Source: Acidobacteriaceae bacterium (GTDB taxonomy: Bacteria > Acidobacteriota > Terriglobia > Terriglobales > Acidobacteriaceae). From it: a stretch of DNA of 7,726 nucleotides. The notes beneath the pieces are model-generated. The model was not told the origin of the DNA and did no database searches. It was given only the letters and a program-made list of their open reading frames with translations. This document shows positions 1-6,821 of the stretch, piece by piece. A program made the position numbers and the translations under genes. The stretch's first letter is position 1. The number at the start of each line of letters is the position of its first letter. Location: positions 1-7,726 of the forward strand of contig JAOAPG010000203.1 of NCBI GenBank assembly GCA_025462785.1. Direction: 5' to 3'.

Positions 1-932
1 AAGAAGCCGGACCCGGACAAATCACGTTCGTTGTGAACCCAAAGTATGCTCCCGCTGTTCGGACCACCAAAGCCTCGGCCGTAATCGTTTCCGAAGATTT
101 CCCTTCTGCTTCGGTGCCTCTACTGCGAAGCAAGAATCCGTATCTCTCCTTCGCTCGCGCCATCGAGCTTTTCTACCAGCCGCCAAAATATGCGCCGGAA
201 ATTCATCCAACCGCGGTCATTCACTCTTCTGCCAAGGTTGGTACGAATGCGCACATTGGTCCTTATGTCGCAATCGATGCTGACGCCGAGATCGGCGACA
301 ATGCTGTGCTCCTGCCCCATGTAGTGATTTATCGAGGAGCGAAGATCGGCGATAACTTTTTCGCCCATGCACACTCTGTAGTGCGAGAACACTGCCGAGT
401 CGGGAACAATGTTGTGCTGCAAAATGGGGTTGTGATTGGAGCGGACGGTTTTGGTTTCGCCAAAGATGAGAGTGGACGCTGGCAAAAGATCGTACAATCC
501 GGCCCAACCATCCTCGAGGACGACGTTGAAGTGCAAGCCAATGCCTGCGTGGATCGAGCGAGCGTGGGAGAAACCTACATAGGTCGTGGGGCAAAGATCG
601 ACAACCTGGTGCAGGTCGGACATGGTTCGCGAGTTGGAGAAAACACATTATTGTGCGCGCAAGTAGGACTAGCTGGATCAACTGACGTTGGAAACAACGT
701 GATCATCGCAGGGCAGGCAGGAGTAGCGGGCCACTGCAAAGTTGGAGACGGAGTGATTATCACGGCTCAGAGCGGGACGCATGGGGACATACCGCCAGGC
801 ACGATGGTCAGCGGATCGCCGGCCTTCGATCACAAAGTGTGGATGCGCTCGACGGCGCTATTTGCCAAGCTGCCGGAGATCGCCAAGGCGGCGAAAGCAA
901 AATCGAAGAACTCGGAAGCCGCAAGCAAGTGA
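1..932 (+). CDS. lpxD: LpxD, UDP-3-O-acylglucosamine N-acyltransferase, 5' end cut off by the window
   Basis: Third step of lipid A synthesis in the cytoplasm: transfers a 3-hydroxyacyl chain from acyl-ACP to the 2-amino group of UDP-3-O-acyl-glucosamine. The visible part is 309 codons. It opens inside the N-terminal uridine-binding domain with ITFVVNPKY, close to ITFMVNPKY of E. coli LpxD, followed by KASAVIV and KNPYLSFARA. A left-handed beta-helix of hexapeptide repeats follows (many [IV]G-[DEN]-N units), with GADGFGF, the catalytic-type histidine in QVGHGSRVG (codon 621-623), a second histidine in VAGHCKVGD, and a C-terminal helix starting at KVWMRSTAL. The reading frame is open back to base 3, so the GTG at 33 is internal and not the start. 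By alignment with the 341-residue E. coli protein, about 30 residues are missing. The tail is lysine- and alanine-rich. Its stop is 5 bases from that of the convergent plsC. The family call is firm; the real start is outside the window. Confidence 0.95.
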   Translation, partial: EAGPGQITFVVNPKYAPAVRTTKASAVIVSEDFPSASVPLLRSKNPYLSFARAIELFYQPPKYAPEIHPTAVIHSSAKVGTNAHIGPYVAIDADAEIGDNAVLLPHVVIYRGAKIGDNFFAHAHSVVREHCRVGNNVVLQNGVVIGADGFGFAKDESGRWQKIVQSGPTILEDDVEVQANACVDRASVGETYIGRGAKIDNLVQVGHGSRVGENTLLCAQVGLAGSTDVGNNVIIAGQAGVAGHCKVGDGVIITAQSGTHGDIPPGTMVSGSPAFDHKVWMRSTALFAKLPEIAKAAKAKSKNSEAASK

Positions 933-937
933 CATGC

Positions 938-1684
938 TCAGGCTGAAATGCTCCCCGCCTGTTCCGAAGCTTTGGATTCCGTTTGCATCTCCGGCGGCAA
1001 TCCGCTGTTGATGGATTTTCTTACTTTTTCCATCAGACAATCGCGGCTGCCAAAATCCTCTGGCTCGATCACATCATGGAAGATCACGGTCGCGGTTCCG
1101 GGGCGAATCTGGAAACGCGCTTTTGGCATGATGGCGTGGGTTCCGAGTATCGTCACCGGCACGACCGGTACTTTGCATTCTTCGGCCAAATAAAATGGGC
1201 CCTTTTTGAATGGCAATAATTTTCCATCGAAAGACCGCTTGCCTTCGACATAGATGGTCATGTTCACGCCTTGACGAATCACGTCGGCAGCGGCGCGCAC
1301 TGCAGCAATCCCGGAATCACGATTGCCGCGATCGACAGGCACCAGGCAGCCGAACTTCATGACCTTCCCAAGAATCGGATATCCAAACAATTCTTTTTTT
1401 GCCATCACCGAAGTCCGCTTCGGGATGAGCGGCAACAGCAACGGCGGATCGATATTCGAGACATGATTGGACATGAAGATGTAAGTGCGCGCTGGATCGA
1501 GCTTATTCAAGCCGACAGTTTTCACTTTCACACCAGCGATACGAATACCCGTCCACGCACCCCACATCCCCATGCGATACAGAAAAGCCACATTCCCCGT
1601 AAGAAGCGTCCAGGGAAAACCAAGCAAGGCAGCCACCGGAAGCAGCGCGATCCAAAAGCCAAGCATGAGGATAGTGCGGATCAT
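938..1684 (-). CDS. plsC: PlsC-type 1-acyl-sn-glycerol-3-phosphate acyltransferase
   Basis: Second acylation of glycerol-3-phosphate, converting lysophosphatidic acid to phosphatidic acid at the inner membrane for phospholipid synthesis. The protein is 248 residues, normal for the family. A hydrophobic N-terminal segment (about residues 4-30) should anchor it to the membrane. The acyltransferase motifs appear in order: block I NHVSNID with His74 and Asp79 (HX4D), block II VPVDRGNR (about 115-122), block III VEGKRS (146-151) that binds the phosphate, and block IV VPVVPVTI (162-169). I chose the ATG at 1684 because it forms an ATGA overlap with the stop of the upstream peptidase gene and has AGAAGG 9 bases upstream. 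A longer frame from 1729 would add 15 charged residues ahead of the hydrophobic segment and is less likely. It is the last gene of the array. The exact acyl acceptor cannot be told from sequence; a lyso-ornithine lipid or another lysolipid is possible. Confidence 0.92.
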   Translation of the reverse strand: MIRTILMLGFWIALLPVAALLGFPWTLLTGNVAFLYRMGMWGAWTGIRIAGVKVKTVGLNKLDPARTYIFMSNHVSNIDPPLLLPLIPKRTSVMAKKELFGYPILGKVMKFGCLVPVDRGNRDSGIAAVRAAADVIRQGVNMTIYVEGKRSFDGKLLPFKKGPFYLAEECKVPVVPVTILGTHAIMPKARFQIRPGTATVIFHDVIEPEDFGSRDCLMEKVRKSINSGLPPEMQTESKASEQAGSISA

Positions 1685-3528
1685 GGGTGTGCGCCTTCTG
1701 TTTTGGTCTCGCTCTCGCCTATGAGCCACGCCGTTCGGCGAGTTCTCTGTTGTGGGCTAATGTGTTCTAGATCTTTCAGTTCGTAGTTTATCTCTTCCCT
1801 GCTGCCCACTTTCCATTGCAACTCGCGTTCGGTCTTATCATGGCGAACGCGGACATAAATAGTATCTCCAGGATGTAGGTCACTCAACAGTTGCTCAAAA
1901 TCGGGACCCGTGACGCGATGATTGATCTCCAGAATAGAATCGCCCACAATTAATCCCGCATGAGCAGCCTCAGTATCAGGAGCGACCACAGACACAACCG
2001 GAGGCTTATTGAAATCACGAGTGGCCGAAAATCCGGCATCTGCTACTAACAATGTCTGACGAATCACTTGCAGCCCAACGCTTTTGAAATAAGCGTTCCA
2101 GGGAATCTCGTCGGTTCCTCTTACGTATTTCTCAAAGAAGGGTTCCAGGTCTGCATGACTGACGGATTCGGCGGCCTGTTCCACTCCGTCCGAGTCCGCG
2201 AAGTAGCGGCCTTCCTTTGCATAATTCTGATTCATCCACTGGAAGACTTCTCGCAGAGATTCTGATCCATTACTTGCGTCGCGCACCGCTAGATCCAACA
2301 GCACGCCCAGCAACTCCCCTTTGTTGTAATACGAAATACTTCGCTGCGGCATTCGATAGTAATCGTACTTCTCTAGCCATGCATCCAAACTCGACTCCTC
2401 GGCAGACTGCGTAAGGTGTGCTGGACGGCTCTCAAGTTCCCGAATCTCGCCTGCAATCCGATTCAGGTAGTGGGTTTCATCGAGCAGTCCCGCTCGTGAC
2501 AAAATGATGTCCTCTACTGTGCTCGTCACTCCCTCGCTGAACCACAGTGCCGTTGTGTAATTCTCCTTGGTGTAATCAATTGGCTCAAGCGATTGCGGAC
2601 GTATGCGTTTCACATTCCAAAGATGGAAGAATTCATGCGCTGTGACCGCAGAAAGAGCTTGCGGGTTTGCTTTAAGCACTTGGGCGGGAAGATCGATGGC
2701 AGTGCAATAAGCGTGCTCCATTCCTCCGCCGCCAGCTAAGTGCGGAAAATGATAGAGGAATACGTACGTATTGAAAGGCCGATCATTCATCCAAGTTGTG
2801 GCTGCAGCCACTATGCTTCGATCCTCCCAAACAATCTTCGTCATGTCATAGTCGGATGGTGAAGCGTCGACGATCACGCGGTAATGTCCTCCACCTTCGT
2901 CAAAATCACTCTCTTGGAAGGTGCCCATTTCTACAGGAGAATCTACCATCTGGTCGTAGTTATCGGCTGTGAATCCCTGGTTAAAAGAACCTGCAAGAGG
3001 AGTGGCTATTCTCCAGTCCGAGGGAACGTCGCTGAAGCTGAGCTGCACCGAAGCAGATCGAGAGTCCACCGGATACATCAGCAGTTCCGCAAGATTGAAA
3101 AATGCGTGCTGCGGATTCAGCTCTGCGCCATATGGTCCGGGATCGTTGGCGAACACTTCATAATTCACCTGTCCACCGTGTTCAGCGCCACTCACACGCC
3201 AGAGATTTTTATTCATCTTGCGAACTGTGAGCTTATCTCCCGCAGCGTGCGTAGTTTTTACCCAGTTTACGTATCGCGCGAAATCGCGCACCTGATAAAG
3301 AGCATTCCACACAGGAAGCTGAAGGTCTTGCTCGGGAGCCCCGGCAGGAAGGTCAATACTGATCCGGACCAGATGATTTGTGGTCTGTGCGAGTGAGATT
3401 GTGTAGCGAACAGTATTGTGTTGAGCTTCCGATGTTCGCTTAGGCTCTTGTCCTGCCGCGCCCGCTGCGCACAAAGCTGTGAACACGCAAAAGCAGATAA
3501 CGAATTTGATCCCGAATATCCGGATCAC
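1681..3528 (-). CDS. Exported M61-family (glycyl aminopeptidase-type) metallopeptidase with C-terminal PDZ domain
   Basis: Zinc peptidase of 615 residues, about the usual length for family M61. Residues 1-26 look like a Sec signal peptide (Arg3 and Lys8, then a hydrophobic run ending in AAGAAG, with likely cleavage before Gln27); no good lipobox is seen, so it is probably periplasmic. A beta-rich N-terminal domain follows. The catalytic domain has GGGMEH (267-272), the zinc motif HEFFH (His298, Glu299, His302) running into LWNVKRIRP, the third ligand Glu332 in FSEGVT, and SYYNKGELLGVLLDLAVR (from 399) with the conserved tyrosine region. A PDZ domain spans about 508-575. The start is GTG at 3528, which makes a GTGA overlap with the mpl stop, so translation is probably coupled to mpl; its own ribosome binding site is poor. 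The gene ends in an ATGA overlap with plsC. Characterised M61 enzymes prefer N-terminal Gly or Ala, but the substrate here is unknown. Confidence 0.9.
   Translation of the reverse strand: MIRIFGIKFVICFCVFTALCAAGAAGQEPKRTSEAQHNTVRYTISLAQTTNHLVRISIDLPAGAPEQDLQLPVWNALYQVRDFARYVNWVKTTHAAGDKLTVRKMNKNLWRVSGAEHGGQVNYEVFANDPGPYGAELNPQHAFFNLAELLMYPVDSRSASVQLSFSDVPSDWRIATPLAGSFNQGFTADNYDQMVDSPVEMGTFQESDFDEGGGHYRVIVDASPSDYDMTKIVWEDRSIVAAATTWMNDRPFNTYVFLYHFPHLAGGGGMEHAYCTAIDLPAQVLKANPQALSAVTAHEFFHLWNVKRIRPQSLEPIDYTKENYTTALWFSEGVTSTVEDIILSRAGLLDETHYLNRIAGEIRELESRPAHLTQSAEESSLDAWLEKYDYYRMPQRSISYYNKGELLGVLLDLAVRDASNGSESLREVFQWMNQNYAKEGRYFADSDGVEQAAESVSHADLEPFFEKYVRGTDEIPWNAYFKSVGLQVIRQTLLVADAGFSATRDFNKPPVVSVVAPDTEAAHAGLIVGDSILEINHRVTGPDFEQLLSDLHPGDTIYVRVRHDKTERELQWKVGSREEINYELKDLEHISPQQRTRRTAWLIGESETKTEGAHP
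1694..1699 (-). promoter_or_regulatory. Ribosome binding site of plsC
   Basis: Reads AGAAGG on the minus strand, 9 bases before the ATG at 1684, inside the last codons of the M61 peptidase gene. It is the best Shine-Dalgarno match among the starts in this array, and it decides the plsC start in favour of the ATG at 1684 over the in-frame codon at 1729. Confidence 0.6.
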
Positions 3529-4976
3529 GCCTTCGCAGGCGCCTCTAACGCAGTTCCGATCGATGCGCTGCCCAGTGACTTAAGCTTTGCCGGAAGCTTC
3601 TCGTAAATCTCACCGAAGCCCCCGTTGGACAAGATCGCAACGACATCGCCGCTCCGCATCTCCGGAGCGACCAGTTGTACGATGGCATCTGCATCGGGAG
3701 CAATCCGCGCTCGCCTCCCCTGTTTTTTTGCCAAAGCCGCAACCGCTGCTAAATCCAGACGTTCGTGCTCCGGAATCGACTCAGACTTGAACACATTGGC
3801 CACTATGACTTCATCGGCCAGCGCTAAGCTATTCGCGAGGTCGTGTTGAAAGACATTGCGCCGTAACGTATTCGATCTCGGTTCAAGAATCACCCACAAG
3901 CGCGATCCCGGATAACGCGAGCGCAACGCGGTGAGAGTCCCGGCAATCGCCGTGGGATGATGGGCGAAATCGTCGATGATCGTTATCCCGTTAACCTGAG
4001 CTGTCACTTCCAGCCGCCGTTTCACGCTTTTGAATGTCTTCAGCGCCTCTACAATTTGATCTTTGGATATTCCGTAACTCGCGGCTAAAACTGCGGCTGC
4101 CGTGGCATTCCAAACGTTGTACTCGCCGCCAAGTTCAAATTCGAAGTCAGCCCATGGCTTGCCGTGATGCAGCACTGACCACGTCGTGCGCGTCGGCTGC
4201 AGCCGCAGATTGCTGACCGTCCATTCCGCCTTCGCGATGCCGCCATAGCGCTCAACCTTGCAAAATGCACGGGAGATGCAACGCTCGATACTCTCTCCTT
4301 TGTCGAAAGCGATAATACGCCCGCGACCCGGCACCAAATTCACAAGCCGCTTGAATGCGGTTTCGACCGCGTCCAAGTCTTTGTAGATATCGGCATGATC
4401 GAATTCCACGGAAGTGAGAATCACAGAGTCGGGGAAATAGTGCAGGAACTTTGGACCTTTGTCGAAGAACGCCGTGTCGTATTCGTCGCCTTCCAGAATG
4501 AAATATTTGCCCTTGCCCAATTGAAAGCTGCTACCGAAATTTTCCGCAATGCCTCCAATCAAGAACGAGGGCTCCAGTCCGGCGGAATCAAATATCCAGG
4601 AGAGCATCGAAGTTGTAGTCGTCTTGCCGTGAGTACCCGCAACTACCAGTACTTCCTTGCCCACTAAGAATTCGTCGTGAAGAATTTGCGGAAGCGAGCA
4701 GAAAGGGATCCGCTGATCGAGAACGTGTTCAAGTTCAACATTCCCACGCGAGATTGCATTGCCGACAACAATGAGATCTGGCGAAGGGATCAAGTTTTTC
4801 GCCGCAAACGGTTGCGCGACCGGAATATCGAGAGATGAAAGGAAATCCGACATTGGCGGATACGCCGCCGCGTCCGACCCGGTTACGCGAAAGCCGCGCT
4901 GCTTGAGCATCCCGGCGAGAGAAGCCATGGCAGTACCGCAAATACCAATTAAATGAATGTGTTTGCCTTGAATCAT
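3525..4976 (-). CDS. mpl: Mpl, UDP-N-acetylmuramate:L-alanyl-gamma-D-glutamyl-meso-diaminopimelate ligase
   Basis: Murein recycling enzyme: uses ATP to join the recovered tripeptide L-Ala-gamma-D-Glu-meso-DAP to UDP-MurNAc in the cytoplasm, bypassing MurC, MurD and MurE. It has the Mur ligase three-domain layout: the UDP-binding N-terminal domain with HLIGICGTAMASLAG (8-22) and GSDAAAYPPMS (33-43); the ATP-binding centre with AGTHGKTTTT (113-122), LEGDEYDTAFFD (161-172) and EFDHADIY (191-198); and the C-terminal domain with DDFAHHPTAI (335-344) and EPRSNT (365-370). The YPPMS, DEYDTAFFDK and DDFAHHPTAI signatures separate Mpl from MurC. The 483 residues exceed the E. coli enzyme (457), partly through an alanine-rich tail. 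It lies just downstream of ldcA, the preceding step in the same pathway, which supports the call. The ATG at 4976 has no Shine-Dalgarno but a TAATAT box 8 bases upstream. The stop overlaps the GTG of the M61 gene. Confidence 0.95.
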   Translation of the reverse strand: MIQGKHIHLIGICGTAMASLAGMLKQRGFRVTGSDAAAYPPMSDFLSSLDIPVAQPFAAKNLIPSPDLIVVGNAISRGNVELEHVLDQRIPFCSLPQILHDEFLVGKEVLVVAGTHGKTTTTSMLSWIFDSAGLEPSFLIGGIAENFGSSFQLGKGKYFILEGDEYDTAFFDKGPKFLHYFPDSVILTSVEFDHADIYKDLDAVETAFKRLVNLVPGRGRIIAFDKGESIERCISRAFCKVERYGGIAKAEWTVSNLRLQPTRTTWSVLHHGKPWADFEFELGGEYNVWNATAAAVLAASYGISKDQIVEALKTFKSVKRRLEVTAQVNGITIIDDFAHHPTAIAGTLTALRSRYPGSRLWVILEPRSNTLRRNVFQHDLANSLALADEVIVANVFKSESIPEHERLDLAAVAALAKKQGRRARIAPDADAIVQLVAPEMRSGDVVAILSNGGFGEIYEKLPAKLKSLGSASIGTALEAPAKA

Positions 4977-5057
4977 AAAAAAGAATATTAACTGTGACTC
5001 TTGGGGCTCAGTTGCTGATTGTTAATTCCCGGTTTTGCAACACACAGCGACGATTCA
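4977..5057 (-). promoter_or_regulatory. ldcA-mpl spacer with possible internal promoter for mpl
   Basis: This 81-base spacer is the only real gap in the minus-strand array. On the minus strand it is AT-rich near mpl and has a perfect -10-like TAATAT (4985-4990). Eight bases separate that hexamer from the mpl ATG, so a transcript started at the usual distance would begin at or next to the ATG, giving a leaderless or nearly leaderless mRNA. This fits the lack of any Shine-Dalgarno before mpl. No good -35 is seen: the hexamer at 17-base spacing is AACTGA. The TTCTTTTTT run before the ATG is not preceded by a stable hairpin, so I do not read it as a terminator. A short palindrome, TCAGCAACTGA (minus strand), lies around 5007-5017; its function is unknown. 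Confidence 0.3.
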
Positions 5058-6011
5058 CTACTGAGTCGCCGATTCCAAAATGTTGATGTTGACCTCATCA
5101 GACTTGACCGTCAAAGCCGCTGACACCCCGATGGGTAGCGTAACATTCCCGCCCGAAACGTGGCCGGAACGCAAGCCGTATGCGACAGGCACACCAAGGT
5201 CACCTACAATTCTCAACACAATTTGCTCCAACGTATAGGTCTGATCTTTGTGTTGCACACAGTCCAGCATTTCCCCGAAAATTACACCGCGTATACCCTC
5301 GAGCTTTCCGGACAATTTCAACTGCATCAACATGCGATCAATTTGATATGGCTTGGCCGCAACGTCTTCCATGAAAAGGATAGTCTCCGCGGTACGTATT
5401 TCGTACGAAGTACCTAACGAAGCGACTAACATGGAAAGGCATCCGCCATAAAGCACGCCGTCGCCCGAACCTTCCACCAGCGGCTTCACACCTGAGCCCG
5501 GACCGAAGTTCATGCTCCATTTAGATCGCCCACCCAGAGCGGCTTGCCAAGAGACAAGATCTACCCCGCCCTCATGCGAAAAGTCTTTCGTGACCATCGG
5601 CCCATGAAAAGTTATCAGCCTAGCTTGATCCGCAAAGTACGTCAACAGACTTGTGATGTCACTGTATCCAACAAAGATTTTAGGATGAGCCGCGATCTTT
5701 TTCAGATCGAGAGCTTCCAGGAGATAATTCGAACCGTATCCGCCGCGCGCGCAAATAATTGCTTTCACTTCGTCCCGCACGAACATTTCTTCGAGCTCGC
5801 GCGCCCGTCGCTCGACCGAACCTGCGAAATAAAGATCTTGTTCAAGTATCGATTCGAAATAAAACGGTTTGTATCCAAGCTGGCGAACTTTATCGCATCC
5901 GGCTTGCAGTAATTCGCGGCTGATATTGCTGGCAGGAGCCACTATGCCGACGGTGTCTCCGGGACGAAGCGCCGGAGGTTTAATTCGCGGAGTGTGGGAA
6001 GAAGTTGCCAT
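5058..6011 (-). CDS. ldcA: LdcA, cytoplasmic LD-carboxypeptidase (peptidase family S66)
   Basis: Removes the terminal D-Ala from recycled murein tetrapeptide (L-Ala-D-Glu-meso-DAP-D-Ala), giving the tripeptide that Mpl uses. The protein is 317 residues, typical of S66, with no signal peptide, in agreement with a cytoplasmic recycling role. The N-terminal domain shows RPGDTVGIVAPAS (16-28), the arginine-glycine motif CARGGYGSNYLL (87-98), and the nucleophile Ser117 in GYSDIT. The C-terminal domain supplies Glu215 in LFMEDV and His284 in RSGHVSGG. These match in order and spacing the Ser115, Glu217 and His285 triad of Pseudomonas aeruginosa LdcA. It starts 9 bases after the dapF stop and has no clear Shine-Dalgarno, so it probably depends on read-through or coupling from dapF. 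It precedes mpl by 81 bases. S66 also includes MccF-like self-immunity peptidases, but the neighbouring mpl and dapF argue for murein recycling. Confidence 0.93.
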   Translation of the reverse strand: MATSSHTPRIKPPALRPGDTVGIVAPASNISRELLQAGCDKVRQLGYKPFYFESILEQDLYFAGSVERRARELEEMFVRDEVKAIICARGGYGSNYLLEALDLKKIAAHPKIFVGYSDITSLLTYFADQARLITFHGPMVTKDFSHEGGVDLVSWQAALGGRSKWSMNFGPGSGVKPLVEGSGDGVLYGGCLSMLVASLGTSYEIRTAETILFMEDVAAKPYQIDRMLMQLKLSGKLEGIRGVIFGEMLDCVQHKDQTYTLEQIVLRIVGDLGVPVAYGLRSGHVSGGNVTLPIGVSAALTVKSDEVNINILESATQ

Positions 6012-6020
6012 GAAAAAGCG

Positions 6021-6821
6021 TCACGTGCGAAGGAAGAACTCTCCACTGCAGATGAGATGGGCAGACCCTCTCAAGAATACTTTGCTTTCCCATCGGACTG
6101 TTTGCATTCCGCCAGCAGCATGAACCCTTACAGGAGACGCAGCCTGCTTGGTAAAGATTGCCGCCACGGCGGACGCGCATGAACCAGTTCCGGAGGATCG
6201 GGTTTCCCCGACGCCGCGCTCGAAAAATCGCACTTGAATGTTATGAGCGTCTATGACTTTTACGAATTCGACGTTGACGCCCTGCGGAAAAATGGGAAAT
6301 CTCTGGATTTCCGCTCCCTCTGCTTGCCACTCGCCGGGAAATTCACCGACAAAGACGACATAATGCGGATTTCCCATCGAAACTGGAATCCCGCTCACTT
6401 CACGATCCGATAGTTTTATCGAGAATTCGTCGCTGACTTTTGGTTCACCCATCTCGATTTCGAACTCATATTGAGTATCGCTGCGAGAGGTCAAGACGCA
6501 GGTTTTTACTCCCGCGCTTGTGCTGATCGAGATCTGTTCCTTCATCTGCTCCGAATGGATGTAAGCCGCGACGCAGCGCGTACCGTTACCCGAAATTTCG
6601 GCCTCCGATCCATCGGCATTGATAAGGCGAGCTTTCACATCGGCGTGCGCTGAAGGATATAGCCATTCCACGCCATCGGCCCCGACTCCCTCGTGACGAT
6701 CACAAAGCTGGCGGCTGACGTTGGCCAAGTTAGACGGAGCGTATTGTCCGTCGATAATAAGAAAGTCGTTGCCGCAAGCACTGGCCTTAAAGAAAGGAAT
6801 TACATTGCCCTGCCGCTTCAT
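6021..6821 (-). CDS. dapF: DapF-family diaminopimelate epimerase homologue with both catalytic cysteines replaced by serine
   Basis: DapF interconverts LL- and meso-DAP in the cytoplasm for lysine and peptidoglycan synthesis, without cofactor, using a thiol pair (Cys73 and Cys217 in E. coli and Haemophilus). This 266-residue protein has the full two-lobed fold by motif: GNDF (17-20), DRHEGVGADG (41-50), NADGSEAEISGNGTRC (68-83), SMGNPH (148-153), GVNVEF (181-186), and ERGVGETRSSGTGSC (201-215). Substrate-binding positions of the family are present: Asn18, Asn68, Asn151, Asn183, Glu201-Arg202, Gly78-Asn79 and Gly211-Thr212. However, the first catalytic cysteine reads Ser77 (TCG, 6591-6593) and the second Ser210 (TCC, 6192-6194). 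Cysteines remain nearby at 16, 83 and 215. The frame is intact and shows no sign of decay. It overlaps the mgtC-like stop by 4 bases (ATGA) and lies next to ldcA and mpl, which points to a DAP-related role. Family membership is firm; epimerase activity is uncertain. Confidence 0.85.
   Translation of the reverse strand: MKRQGNVIPFFKASACGNDFLIIDGQYAPSNLANVSRQLCDRHEGVGADGVEWLYPSAHADVKARLINADGSEAEISGNGTRCVAAYIHSEQMKEQISISTSAGVKTCVLTSRSDTQYEFEIEMGEPKVSDEFSIKLSDREVSGIPVSMGNPHYVVFVGEFPGEWQAEGAEIQRFPIFPQGVNVEFVKVIDAHNIQVRFFERGVGETRSSGTGSCASAVAAIFTKQAASPVRVHAAGGMQTVRWESKVFLRGSAHLICSGEFFLRT

Noticed and set aside
120..623. 167-codon open frame on the minus strand inside lpxD (and a 154-codon one at 217-681)
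   Set aside because: Lies fully antisense to a clear LpxD coding region; the peptide shows no domain or motif I recognise.
1682..1729. Longer start for plsC at 1729
   Set aside because: It adds 15 charged residues before the membrane anchor, overlaps the upstream gene by 49 bases and lacks the well-placed AGAAGG that precedes the ATG at 1684.
1271..1786. 171-codon plus-strand open frame
   Set aside because: Antisense to plsC and to the end of the M61 gene, both supported by strong motifs; composition rich in His, Arg and Ser, as in shadow frames.
2884..3396. 170-codon plus-strand open frame
   Set aside because: Antisense to the N-terminal part of the M61 peptidase; no recognisable motif.
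3525..4976. MurC rather than Mpl
   Set aside because: YPPMS, DEYDTAFFDK, EFDHADIY and DDFAHHPTAI are Mpl-type signatures, and ldcA is adjacent.
4977..4990. T-run before mpl as an intrinsic terminator of ldcA
   Set aside because: No GC-rich hairpin directly precedes the run on the minus strand; the only nearby palindrome has a 4-base stem and is more than 15 bases away.
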